Assembly: GCA_046351395.1 (NCBI GenBank)
Contig: JAXLYP010000021.1
Location: 62,001 to 126,000, forward strand
Reading direction: 5' to 3'
From: CAYYKK01 sp046351395
Lineage (GTDB): Bacteria; Myxococcota_A; Polyangia; Polyangiales; Polyangiaceae
Length of the DNA stretch: 64,000 bases
Shown here: one piece after another, positions 42,632 through 51,670 of the stretch
Layout of the letters: each line of letters begins with the position of its first letter
Numbering within the stretch: the first letter of the stretch is position 1
Notes under the pieces: generated by a model
Seen by the model: the letters and a program-made list of their open reading frames with translations, nothing else
What the model was told of the DNA's origin: nothing
The model's database searches: none
Translations under genes and position numbers: made by a program

Positions 42632-42779
42632 CGTCGTGCTCCTCCTGACGGCAGACGGCCGAAGGTCGCGGCCATTACGGAGGACTCCGGCTCGATGCAT
42701 CGACGTGTAATGGGCGCGGCGGTCGTCCGTCAGCGCAGGTGAAGCGCGATGTCGCGCCCCACCGGAGATGCAGAAGACG
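42632..42779. promoter_or_regulatory. Divergent copper promoter region
   Basis: The 148-base gap between copA and the HMA chaperone must carry both promoters. It contains the perfect 12-base palindrome TCGATGCATCGA (42692-42703) roughly midway, a possible operator. No CueR-like or CsoR-like regulator gene is in the window, so the ECF sigma factor next to copA is the best candidate regulator. No confident -35/-10 boxes were assigned. Confidence 0.35.
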
Positions 42780-43019
42780 ATGAACACCCAACCGACCCCG
42801 CAAACGACGCTCGCGTCGACCACACTCTCGATCCAAGGCATGACCTGCGGCGGTTGCCGCAAGCACGTCGCCGTCGCGCTCGGCCGCGTCACCGGCGTGA
42901 GCTCCGTCGAGGTCGACCTCGACGCGGGCGAGGCGCGTGTCGTCCACGACGGCCGCGCGACCCGGGAGGCCCTCGTCGCCGTCGTGGAGGCCGCGGGCTA
43001 CCGCGCGTCTCTCCGATGA
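42780..43019 (+). CDS. HMA-domain copper chaperone
   Basis: A 79-aa single HMA domain: TLSIQGMTCGGCRKHVAVAL, VTGVSSVEVDLDAGEARVV, ALVAVVEAAGYRASLR. The CGGC pair binds Cu(I) for delivery to CopA. An in-frame ATG at 42768 has its purine-rich site too close, so ATG 42780 is preferred. The stop overlaps the next gene (ATGA). Divergent from copA. Confidence 0.88.
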   Translation: MNTQPTPQTTLASTTLSIQGMTCGGCRKHVAVALGRVTGVSSVEVDLDAGEARVVHDGRATREALVAVVEAAGYRASLR

Positions 43020-43909
43020 GCGCCAGGCGAAAGGTCGGTGGGCTCGCGCTCGCGTGCGCGGTGAACCTCGGCGCCCTCGTGGGGTGCTCCTCGAAGGACG
43101 CATCGACGACGGAGCAAGCGGCGTCGTCGGCGCCGCACGCTCACGACGCGCCGGAGCGCGCCGGGGGGACCGTCGCGGCGAGCGTGAAGGTCGCGCAGCC
43201 CGTCGAGCCCGGGCGCCCAGCGGAGCTCGCGTTCGCGTTCGCAGACGGGTCGGGGCGCCCCCTCGACGACTTCCAAGTCGTACATGAAAAGCGGCTCCAC
43301 CTGTTCGTGGTGAGCGACGACCTGGCATTCTTCGATCACGTCCACCCGAGCGACTCGGCGACGGCGCCAGGGAACTGGTCCATCGCCCAGTCTTTCCCGC
43401 GCGCCGGCACGTATCACCTCTACGCGGACTTCACGTCCGCGTCGGAGGGGGCGCACATGACGAAGTCGGATCTCGAGGTCCCCGGCGATCGTCCCGCGCC
43501 AGCGCCTCTCGTCGCGAGCACCGAACCCACCCAGCGCGTCGGGGATCTCGCGATCACCGCGAAGTTCGTCGGCGCCCCCATCCCGAGCGGGGACGCGATG
43601 CTCGAGTACTCCATCGCCGACGAGCGCGGCGCCGCGGTCACCGATCTGGAGCCCTACCTCGGCGCGTTTGGCCACCTGTTCATCCTCAAGGACGATCGCG
43701 TGACCACGGTTCACGCGCACCCGCTCGACGGCGGCGGGGCGCATGGCGGGCCCAAGCTCACGTTCCACGCCTCGTTGCCCGGCCCCGGCAAATACAAGCT
43801 CTGGGCGCAGTTCCAGCGGCGCGGCGAGGTCATGACCGCGCCGTGGGTCATCGAGGTGAGCGAAGCTCCAGCTCCGCCCAATCCTCACGCGCATCACCGG
43901 ATGCATTGA
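43016..43909 (+). CDS. His-rich periplasmic lipoprotein linked to copper genes
   Basis: A 297-aa lipoprotein: VGGLALACAVNLGALVGC gives the lipobox LVGC. The mature part is two beta-sandwich-like units: VAQPVEPGRPAELAFAFADG ... KRLHLFVVSDDLAFFDHVHP ... GTYHLYADF, and LAITAKFVGAPIPSGDAMLE ... LGAFGHLFILKDD ... TTVHAHPLDGGGAHGG ... KYKLWAQFQR. Several His (HDAPERA, DHVHP, HAHP, HAHHRMH) could bind metal. It is co-translated with the HMA chaperone (ATGA), so a periplasmic copper-binding or transfer role is inferred. Family not named with certainty (FixH/YtkA-like at best). Confidence 0.78.
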   Translation: MSARRKVGGLALACAVNLGALVGCSSKDASTTEQAASSAPHAHDAPERAGGTVAASVKVAQPVEPGRPAELAFAFADGSGRPLDDFQVVHEKRLHLFVVSDDLAFFDHVHPSDSATAPGNWSIAQSFPRAGTYHLYADFTSASEGAHMTKSDLEVPGDRPAPAPLVASTEPTQRVGDLAITAKFVGAPIPSGDAMLEYSIADERGAAVTDLEPYLGAFGHLFILKDDRVTTVHAHPLDGGGAHGGPKLTFHASLPGPGKYKLWAQFQRRGEVMTAPWVIEVSEAPAPPNPHAHHRMH

Positions 43910-44091
43910 TGGTCCTCTTCGGCGCACGCGTGTGCGCAATGCTCGCAGGCGGCAGTGCATGCGTCGCAGGTCGGAACGCGCCATTGTCGGCGCCCCGTTC
44001 GCGCTGCCGATGCGCAGCCGTCGATCAGCGTCGCGTAGCCCGTGATTCTCTGCTCAGGTGTGCCTTCGAGTGCGCCCGAAGCGAAGCCCAA
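43894..44091 (-). CDS. Short Cys-rich ORF resembling a copper-storage protein fragment
   Basis: A 65-codon minus-strand frame opening with TTG and ending with CDACTAACEHCAHACAEE then DHQCIR. The CxxC/CxxxC ladder is like one helix of four-helix-bundle copper-storage proteins (Csp/DUF326). A complete Csp is about twice as long, so this is probably a remnant or a very small member. It overlaps the end of the lipoprotein gene by 16 bases and lies beside the copper genes, which supports a metal link. Start codon uncertain. Confidence 0.4.
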   Translation of the reverse strand: MGFASGALEGTPEQRITGYATLIDGCASAARTGRRQWRVPTCDACTAACEHCAHACAEEDHQCIR

Positions 44092-44195
44092 CGGGTGGCG
44101 TCAGCGGCGCTACCCAGCGGCTCCGAGCGCTCCGACCCATCGCGCAAGACGTCCGTGCCGCCTCTTTGTCCCTCGCCCCCCGCCACGCTCAGTCG

Positions 44196-46742
44196 TCACG
44201 GTTCAATCATCTTGCTCGAGAACAGACTCGTCGCGAGCTCTCGCCATTTCTTCCCTAGCTTCCCGTCGCTGAAGTTCTTGTAGCGAACCGGAGGCCCGGC
44301 GACGGCGGCGTCGTCGAACGTGAGCGCGGCCCCGCTCGACAGCCGATACGCGCTCAGCGGCGCGTCGCTCCCAGCGCCGACGACGACCACGCTGTCGAAC
44401 GACCGGTCCGCGTTCGTGTCATAGAAGTACCAAACGAGCTCGAGCGAGCTGCTTTGGACGATGGCCACCTCGGCGTCGAACGTCCCGGCGCTGATCGCCT
44501 TTTGCACCTCCTCCGAAGTCGGGGCGGTCGGCGGCGCAGGCGCAAAGGACAGCGGCTTCTTCGCGCCCGACTTGAACGGAGTGTCTCCGTCCACGTCGAT
44601 CAGCACGGTGCGCCAGGGATAGCTCGACCCGTCCACGACGACGGAGCCGCTCGGTGCGCCCTTGACTTCACGCACGCGATACCGAATCCCCATGTAGGGG
44701 TTCGGCAGGGAGCCGCCCCCCTCGTCGGACGCGAGGTCCGAGCCCAACACGCGCATCGAAAGGGCGGCGCGCGGTTGGGACAGTAGACTCGGGCGCAACA
44801 GCTTGCGGCCAATCTGGTCCAACGCAGGCGTCCTCTCCGCGTCCGACGCGCCGAGCCTCCACGCGTTGGTGGTCCAGAGCGCGCTCGGATCCGATGCGCG
44901 GGACGTCATGAGCGCGAGATCGAACCGCGCGTCGCTATCCGTATCGTAGAGCGCCCACATGGTGCTCCCCTGCGAGACCACGACGACCTCCGCGTCGACC
45001 TTCTTGGCCTTCACGACGTCGTCCGCGGGATCGTCGGGCTTGAGGGCGCCGAGCGAGTCCTCGTCCGCGTCGATGAGCGCGCCGCTGCTGAACGTCCCGC
45101 GCATGAACGCGACATCCGGCGCGCCGTTCCCGTCGACGTCGACCAACCGCCCCTGGGTCCCCGCGCCGAGCGCCGGATCCGGGATCGTGATCGATCCGGA
45201 CGCGGTCGCGAGCGTCTTCTGCGAGACGTACTTTGCGCCGCCGATCGCGGACGCGATCTTCCCGAGGCGCGCCTGGAGCTCCGGATCTTTGACGAACCGT
45301 CCGCTGAGGTCGTGCTTGGGGAGCTTCTCGTCGTCCGCCGTGATGCGCCCATCCGCCTCCAATCGGTACGCGTGATTCGGCGCGCCGTCTTTGTCTGTGT
45401 CCGACAGGAGCACGTCGAACCGTGAATCGCCGTCCGTGTCGTACCAGACATACGTCCCGTCGCTCGTGACGAGGAGCGCGAGCTCGGCGTCGAACGGCGC
45501 GTCCGACGGCTGCTGCGCGCGGGCGGCTGCGTCGTTCTCGTCCAGATCGATGAGGAGCGACATTTGCTCGTAGCCGCTGAACGCGCCCGTCGTCCTGCGT
45601 GTCATGAGCGCGTCGGGGACGCCGTCGAGGTCGATGTCTTCGAGCGTCGCGCTGTCGCCCCCGTCGCACAGCGGATCCGGAAGGATGGGCATCCCCGCCT
45701 CGGGGTACGCGCTGACGAAGTCCCGGATCTCGTCCAGGTGGACGTGGAACGACGCGGTGGCGAGATCGGCCGAGACGCTCTGGTTGAGGCCCACCAGCTC
45801 GCCCGCCATGTTGACGAGCGGTCCCCCGCTGTCTCCGTGCGTGATCGCGCAGTCCGTCTGCACGGCGAGTCCCTGCGTGGTGGCTTGGAGCGCGTCCATC
45901 ATCTGCTTCTTCCGGTCCTCGCACCGCTTCTTCTCGAGCTTCGCAGCCTCCGGGGACAGCGACGGATCGAGCGTCCCGCACTCGAAGCCCGCGAGCCTGC
46001 TCGAGTCGCGCTGGCGCTCGCCGATGCTCGCTATCCCGCAGCTCTTGGCCGCCCACAAAAAGCCGACCCCGGCGTGGCCGATCGCCATCACCTTCTCCCC
46101 CACTTGGGGCGCGCTCTTCGCGAGCTTGATGGGGCCGAGCTTCTCGGGCGGATCCTTGATCTTCACGATCGCCATGTCCCGGATGGGGTCCACCTTCACG
46201 ACGGCGCCCTCGTAGCTCTTCTCCTTCCGCGTCATGCGCCCCGTCGCGGTGATGTCGCCGAGATCGACGTCCACCGAGATCACGAAGTCGGTCTTTCGGC
46301 CATTGGCGACGACGTGATAGTTCGTGAGCACGTAGCCCTTCGCGTCGATCAGGACACCGCTCCCGTATCCCTGCTCCGTGCGAATCAGCACCGTCCCCGG
46401 CGCGACGGCTCGGTAGGCCTCGTTCTCCGCGAGCGTCGTGCTGCCCACCAGGCTCGTCGTCGGTGGAGGGCTGCTCGCGGCGGCGCTGCTCTTCACGTCG
46501 ATCGGCCCGTCGGCGGGCGTGACCGCCGCGTCATGGCCGAGGACCTTCGCGATCCGAGCGCGCGCGGTGCACGTGTGGAGCGCGATCCTCTCATGGATCT
46601 CGACGGGCGCGGGCGGCGCGGCGGAGCCCGCGATGGACACGGCGGGCTTCGACGTGCGCGGCGCCGGCGCGCTGCACCCGGCCGCGAGGAGGACAGACAA
46701 AGTTCCACGCACCACCCACTTCGACCGAGGCGTCTCGTTCAT
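44196..46742 (-). CDS. Secreted trypsin-like serine protease with Asp-rich repeats
   Basis: An 848-aa lipoprotein (signal ending SVLLAAGC; ATG 46742). The protease domain (about residues 95-350) has the full triad: LTNYHVVANGRK (His), DPIRDMAIVKIKDPP (Asp), CAITHGDSGGPLVNMAGELV (Ser), as in S1C/HtrA-like enzymes, without a visible PDZ domain. The C-terminal 480 residues contain repeated Asp-rich loops typical of calcium-binding VCBS/thrombospondin-3-like modules: DIDLDGVPDAL, DTDGDSRFDVLLSDTDKDGA, DVDGNGAPDVAF, DTDSDARFDLAL, DTNADRSFDSVV. Extracytoplasmic quality control or predation are possible roles. Confidence 0.85.
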   Translation of the reverse strand: MNETPRSKWVVRGTLSVLLAAGCSAPAPRTSKPAVSIAGSAAPPAPVEIHERIALHTCTARARIAKVLGHDAAVTPADGPIDVKSSAAASSPPPTTSLVGSTTLAENEAYRAVAPGTVLIRTEQGYGSGVLIDAKGYVLTNYHVVANGRKTDFVISVDVDLGDITATGRMTRKEKSYEGAVVKVDPIRDMAIVKIKDPPEKLGPIKLAKSAPQVGEKVMAIGHAGVGFLWAAKSCGIASIGERQRDSSRLAGFECGTLDPSLSPEAAKLEKKRCEDRKKQMMDALQATTQGLAVQTDCAITHGDSGGPLVNMAGELVGLNQSVSADLATASFHVHLDEIRDFVSAYPEAGMPILPDPLCDGGDSATLEDIDLDGVPDALMTRRTTGAFSGYEQMSLLIDLDENDAAARAQQPSDAPFDAELALLVTSDGTYVWYDTDGDSRFDVLLSDTDKDGAPNHAYRLEADGRITADDEKLPKHDLSGRFVKDPELQARLGKIASAIGGAKYVSQKTLATASGSITIPDPALGAGTQGRLVDVDGNGAPDVAFMRGTFSSGALIDADEDSLGALKPDDPADDVVKAKKVDAEVVVVSQGSTMWALYDTDSDARFDLALMTSRASDPSALWTTNAWRLGASDAERTPALDQIGRKLLRPSLLSQPRAALSMRVLGSDLASDEGGGSLPNPYMGIRYRVREVKGAPSGSVVVDGSSYPWRTVLIDVDGDTPFKSGAKKPLSFAPAPPTAPTSEEVQKAISAGTFDAEVAIVQSSSLELVWYFYDTNADRSFDSVVVVGAGSDAPLSAYRLSSGAALTFDDAAVAGPPVRYKNFSDGKLGKKWRELATSLFSSKMIEP

Positions 46743-46915
46743 CGCACGCGTAGCGTAGGCCAATCCTCGCCCGATCGAACGGGCCATCGACGACGTCGCT
46801 CTCCCACTGCGGAATCGCCGTCGCGCGCCGGGGCTCGAGCGCGTCGACGGGTAGACGGGATCATCCGCGAGCGGTCCTCGACGCCGCGCGCGTACCGGCG
46901 CTATGTCTACTCCGC

Positions 46916-47629
46916 ATGGATGACTACCGAGCGATCGTACTTGGCGCGACGGGGAACGTGGGAGGGCGCATCGTCCGTCTCCTGATGGACAGCGCGGCCT
47001 GCGCGCACGTGATCGTGGTCACGCGCCGCAATACGGGCGCGTTCGCGAGCTCGAAGGTCACCGAAGTCGTCGTCGACATGGAAAAGCTCGAGCCGGAGCT
47101 CGAGCAAATGTGGCCGGCGCACGTGTCCGGCGTCGACGTCGCGCTCGCCGCGTTCGGCGTCGGCAAGGGCAGCGCGAAGATGCCCGACGACGAGGTCCGC
47201 AAGGTCGAAGTCCGCTATCCGGAGGCCTTCTGCCGCGCCGCGAAGGCGCGAGGCGCGCGCGTCTGCGGGCTCATGACCGCGGCGGGCGCGGACGTCGGAG
47301 CGCGCATGAAGTACCTGAGGATCATCGGTGAGAAGGAGCGCGCCGCGGAGGCGCTCGGGTTCGACTTCCTCGGCCTCTATCGACCGGGCGTCATCCTCGG
47401 GAACTCGAACACCCCCGGGATCCTCGGGTACGCGATGCCGCTCGTTCATTGGGCGATGCCCGCGAAGTACCATTCCATCCACAAGAACGACCTCGCGCGC
47501 GCCATGGTCGCGCAGTCCGAGGAGGCGCTCTCCGCCCTCCGAGGCGAGCGCGCGCCCGAGCGGGTGAAGACCCTCGAGTACGGGGAGATGAAGCGGTTCT
47601 TCGTCCCGGGTGAAGACAAGGAACCCTGA
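46916..47629 (+). CDS. NAD(P)-binding atypical SDR (TIP30/HTATIP2-like)
   Basis: A 237-aa Rossmann protein: nucleotide loop VLGATGNVGGRIVRLLM, VEVRYPEAFCRAAKARGA, VCGLMTAAGADVGARMKYLR, IIGEKERAAEALGFDFLGLY, RPGVILGNSNTP, YHSIHKNDLARAMV. This is the order of HTATIP2/TIP30-like atypical short-chain dehydrogenases, which often lack the classical YxxxK pair and may be reductases or regulators. Monocistronic on the plus strand, divergent from the protease gene. Confidence 0.85.
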   Translation: MDDYRAIVLGATGNVGGRIVRLLMDSAACAHVIVVTRRNTGAFASSKVTEVVVDMEKLEPELEQMWPAHVSGVDVALAAFGVGKGSAKMPDDEVRKVEVRYPEAFCRAAKARGARVCGLMTAAGADVGARMKYLRIIGEKERAAEALGFDFLGLYRPGVILGNSNTPGILGYAMPLVHWAMPAKYHSIHKNDLARAMVAQSEEALSALRGERAPERVKTLEYGEMKRFFVPGEDKEP

Positions 47630-47697
47630 ATGTCCGTCGGAGCGGTGCATCCTCTTGCCGAGCTCGCGCCGGAGCGTGAGTCGAGTGAGAATGCGCC

Positions 47698-49093
47698 ATG
47701 CGCGCCACCCCTCCGATCCTCGCGGTCCTCGCCTCCCTCGCGTTCGGTTCGCCCGCCCTCGCCGTGACGCTCGAGGTCGGTCCGGGCAAGACGTACGCAG
47801 CGCCTTGCGCGGCGTTCGCGGCCGCCGCGGACGGGGACACGATCGAGATCGACGCGGCGGGCACGTACGTAGGCGACGTCTGCGCCATCTCGAAGAGCCA
47901 GCTCACGATCCGAGGGGTGAACGGGCGGCCCAAGATCGACGCGGGCGGGACGAGCGCGCAGGGGAAAGCGATCTGGGTTGTCACCGGGAACGACACGACC
48001 ATCGAGAACGTCGAGCTCACGGGCTGCTCGGTCGTCGATCAGAACGGCGCGGGGATTCGCCAGGAGGGGGCGAACCTCACGCTCCGCGGATGCTATTTGC
48101 ACGACAACGACGACGGCGTGCTCGCCGGCGACAACGCGAACAGCGAGATTGTCTTCGAGCGCTGCGAGTTCGACCAAAACGGGTACGGCGACGGAATGTC
48201 GCACAACTTCTACATCAACCACGTCAAGCGCTTCACGATCCGGGAGAGCTGGACGCACCGGGCGACGATCGGGCACCTCCTGAAGAGCCGGGCGCTCGAG
48301 AACTACGTCCTCTACAACCGCATCACCGGGGAGGACGGGACCGACAGCTACGAGCTCGACTTCCCGAACGGCGGGCTCACGTTCGTCATCGGCAACCTCG
48401 TGCAGCAGGGGTCTGGAACGGACAATCCGAGCCTCGTCGCGTACGGCGAGGAGGGCGCCAGCAACCCGAGCGACGCGCTGTTCGTCGTGAACAACACGTT
48501 CGTCAACGACAAGGGGAGCGGGACGTCGTGAACGTCGGCGGCGGCGTCACGACGCCCGTCGTCCTCCGCAACAACATCTTCTTTGGCGGCGGCAACATCA
48601 CGAACCAGGGCGCCGCCGTCATCGAAGCGTCGTGCACGGACGATCCGCTGTTCGTCGGCGCCGCGTCGTTCGACTACCACCTCGGCGCGTCATCCCCGTG
48701 CAAGGACAAAGGCGTCGACCCGGGTCTGGGGAGCGGGTTCGACCTATCGCCGACCAGACAATACGTCCACCCCACCTCGTCCGAGGGGCGCATCAGCGTC
48801 GGCGCCATCGACGCGGGGGCCTTCGAGCTCGGCGGCGGCGTCGCGACGGGTGGCGCTGGCGGCCGAGCGCGTCGAGCACCGCAGCGGGGATGGCGACCGG
48901 CAGCACGGGCGCCAGCGGCTCGACCGGATCGACGGGGACGGGGGCCGGCGCGGGCGGCGGCGGAACGGACGGCAGCTCCGGTGGATGCGATTGCTCCGCC
49001 GCCGGAGATCGCCCGGACGTCGCTACGCTCGGCCTCGTCGCCGCGCTGGGGCTGGTCGCCGCGAGCCGCCGCCCCCGCGCCTCAGGTCGATAG
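47698..49093 (+). pseudogene. Right-handed beta-helix MYXO-CTERM protein, two frameshifts
   Basis: The ATG at 47698 starts an exported protein (signal MRATPPILAVLASLAFG ending PALA). It has parallel beta-helix repeats: DTIEIDAAGTYVGDVCAISK, NDTTIENVELTGCSV, ANLTLRGCYLHDNDDGVL, SEIVFERCEFDQNGYGD. The frame stops at 48531, but one frame over it continues as VNVGGGVTTPVVLRNNIFFG to GAIDAGAFELGGG. A second shift near 48860 leads into a Gly/Ser/Thr linker, GGCDCSAAGDRPD, a hydrophobic helix and a basic end at 49093, a MYXO-CTERM tail. Removing one base near 48520 and another frame change near 48860 restores about 465 residues. Pseudogene or sequencing indels. Confidence 0.65.
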
Positions 49094-49245
49094 ATGGGTT
49101 CAGCCGACCCTCCCGACGCGCTGGATGCGCGTGCCCGGCGTTGGAGAACCAGAGATCGAGCCCATCGCGGCCGCTGTGCCCGCGCCGATTCGGCGGAGTT
49201 GCCGCGGCTCCGGCCGCGGAATCGCCTTCGCGCTACATTGGGTCG

Positions 49246-50469
49246 GTGACGAGGCGATCGGGCAGCGCGGATCTCCCGCTCCACGGAGGCCACGTTCCGC
49301 GCTGGCTCGCCGTTCGTATGGAGCGGCTCGGCCGCGTCATCGTCGAGGCGATCGCGCTCGAGTACGGTCGCCGCGAAGTCCTCCGTCGGCTGTCGCACCC
49401 ATTCTGGTTCCAGTCGTTCGGGGCCGTCATGGGGATGGATTGGCACTCGAGCGGCATCACCACGAGCGTCCTCGGCGCGCTGAAGCGCGGGCTTCGCCCC
49501 GTCGAGGAAGAGCTCGGCATCCACGTCTGTGGCGGGCGAGGGAAAGCGTCGCGCCAGACGCCTGCGGAGCTCGTCGCCGTCGGCGAGCGAACCGGCCTCG
49601 ACGGGGAGTCGCTCGCGCGGACGAGCCGCCGGGTGGCGAAGGTGGACTCCGCCGCCGTGCAGGACGGTTTCGAGCTCTACCTGCACGGGTTCATCGTCGA
49701 CGACGAGGGCGGATGGGTCGTCGTCCAGCAGGGGATGCGACCGGAGATCAAGAAGGCGCGGCGCTACCATTGGTCGAGCGAGACCGTGCGGAGCTTCGTC
49801 GAGGCGCCCCACACCGCGATCGAGGGCGAGCCGGGCCAGCCGATCCTGAACCTCACCGATCGCGCGGCCGCCGCCGCGCGATCCGCGCAAGTCGAGCTGG
49901 TGCGAGAGGGCCCGGAGACGGTCCTTCGCGAGCTTCGAAAGATCCGCCCGAGGGCGGCGAGCGCCCAGCTCGCGCTGCCGCACTTGGAGTTGCCCGACCA
50001 TCACGACGTGCGCCCCGAGGACGTCGTCGAGCGTCGGCTCGGCGGCGCGATCCTCGCGGCGCGAGAGCGGGGCCCGGTCGACTTCGCCGATGTGCTCGAC
50101 ACGCCCGGCGTCGGCGCGCGGACCGTGCGCGCCCTCGCGCTCGTCGCCGAAGTGGTGCACGGAGCGCCCTCACGTTTCAGCGACCCGGCGCGCTTCTCGT
50201 TCGCGCACGGCGGGAAGGACGGGCACCCGTTTCCCGTCCCCCTCCGCGTCTACGATCGCACATTGTCCGTTCTCCGCGACGCGGTGACGCGCGCGAAGCT
50301 CGGGGAGGACGACCGAATGGCTGCGCTCCGGAGGCTCGACGCGGAGGCGCGCGCGCTGGAGCAGACAGTCGTCCGGGTGGACGTCGAGGGACTCCTCGCC
50401 GCCGAGCGTGAAGCATCGCCCACGCTCGGGGGCAGGACGGTGTTCGGGTGGAGCCGGCCGATCGAGTGA
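49246..50469 (+). CDS. DUF763 domain-containing protein
   Basis: A 407-aa protein. The N-terminus (TRRSGSADLPLHGGHVPRWL, GRVIVEAIALEYGRREVLRR, LSHPFWFQSFGAVMGMDWHS, SGITTSVLGALKRGL) is the highly conserved DUF763 signature, followed by YLHGFIVDDEGGWVVVQQGM and KARRYHWSS. Near the C-terminal third DVLDTPGVGARTVRALALVA is a helix-hairpin-helix element, suggesting nucleic-acid binding. DUF763 proteins occur in archaea and scattered bacteria and have no proven function. GTG 49246 starts exactly at the conserved block; the longer open frame upstream belongs to the preceding gene's region. Confidence 0.86.
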   Translation: MTRRSGSADLPLHGGHVPRWLAVRMERLGRVIVEAIALEYGRREVLRRLSHPFWFQSFGAVMGMDWHSSGITTSVLGALKRGLRPVEEELGIHVCGGRGKASRQTPAELVAVGERTGLDGESLARTSRRVAKVDSAAVQDGFELYLHGFIVDDEGGWVVVQQGMRPEIKKARRYHWSSETVRSFVEAPHTAIEGEPGQPILNLTDRAAAAARSAQVELVREGPETVLRELRKIRPRAASAQLALPHLELPDHHDVRPEDVVERRLGGAILAARERGPVDFADVLDTPGVGARTVRALALVAEVVHGAPSRFSDPARFSFAHGGKDGHPFPVPLRVYDRTLSVLRDAVTRAKLGEDDRMAALRRLDAEARALEQTVVRVDVEGLLAAEREASPTLGGRTVFGWSRPIE

Positions 50470-50727
50470 GGCCTTCCGCGTGTAGCCCATGCGGCGAGTC
50501 CGCGGTCGGGTTGGGACTCCTCGCGTCGCGGGTGTCACGGTCGACGCGCGCGTGAAGGGCCCATTTGCGACTTCCAAAGTACCTGTGAACGGGAGTAGGA
50601 GCGTTCAGAGACATGACGAATCGAGTGCTAGCCGAATCGCGCCGTGGCCTACCGCTCACGGCCGCCTCGCCCTCGCCCGCCAGCGGGACGATGTTCGGAC
50701 CGAGCGGCCGCCGCCGAGCGAGCTGAC

Positions 50728-51670
50728 ATGGCGCCCATCCTCCGCATCGAAGGGGTCGGCAAGACGTACAAGGACGGCTTCGTCGCGCTGAAGTCGGTGG
50801 ATCTCGAGATCGAGCGAGGCGAGATCTTCGCTCTGCTCGGCCCGAACGGGGCGGGCAAGACGACGCTGATCCACATCGTCTGCGGGATCGTCACGATGAG
50901 CCGAGGCACGATCGTCGCGGACGGGCACGACGTGGTGAAGGACTTCCGCGCGGCGCGGTCGAAGATCGGGCTCGTCCCGCAGGAGCTCTCGACGGACGCG
51001 TTCGAGACCGTGTGGGCGACCGTCAACTTCTCGCGCGGCCTCTTCGGCAAGAAGAAGGATCCGGCGCACATCGAGAAGGTCCTCCGCGCGCTCTCGCTCT
51101 GGGACAAGAAGGACAGCAAGATCATGACCCTCTCGGGGGGGGATGAAGCGGCGCGTGCTCATCGCGAAGGCGCTCTCGCACGAGCCGTCGATCCTGTTCT
51201 TGGACGAGCCCACCGCCGGCGTGGACGTGGAGCTGCGGCACGACATGTGGAGAATGGTCCGCGAACTCCGGGAGAGCGGGGTGACGATCATCCTCACGAC
51301 GCACTACATCGAGGAAGCGGAGGAGATGGCCGACCGGATCGGCGTGATCCGAAAGGGCGAGCTCATCGTGGTGGAGGAGAAGGCCACGCTGATGCGCCGG
51401 CTCGGCAAGCGCCAGCTCGAGCTCGTCCTCAGCCGGCCGCTCCAGGCGATTCCCGGCGAGCTCGCGGAGCGTGGCCTCGAGCTCTCGAGGGACGGCACGA
51501 TCCTCACGTATTCATTCGATCCCGAGAGCGCGGAGAGCGGCATCGCCCCGCTCCTGAAGCAGCTCGGGGAGCTCGGCGTCGAGTTCAAGGATCTCCACTC
51601 GAAGGAGTCGTCCCTCGAGGACATCTTCGTCGGCCTCGTGCACGGCCGAGCCCCGGAGGCGAAGTCATGA
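50728..51670 (+). pseudogene. ABC transporter ATP-binding protein, frameshift at a G8 run
   Basis: The ATG at 50728 opens an ABC-2-type ATPase: ALLGPNGAGKTTLIHIVCG (Walker A), LVPQELSTDAFETVW, then IMTLSGG at a run of eight G (51135-51142). In frame it continues as non-protein sequence. One base fewer gives [37 protein letters not shown] (Walker B), ILTTHYIEEAEEMADRIGV, and the C-terminus to 51670. So exactly one extra G in the signature motif splits the gene. Likely an indel of assembly or slippage; with G7 it would be a normal 314-residue drug/polysaccharide exporter ATPase. Its stop overlaps the permease start. Confidence 0.88.

Noticed and set aside
42632..42779. CueR-type promoter spacing for the copper genes
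   Set aside because: No convincing -35/-10 pair or MerR-family dyad could be assigned by eye; only a 12-base palindrome is noted.
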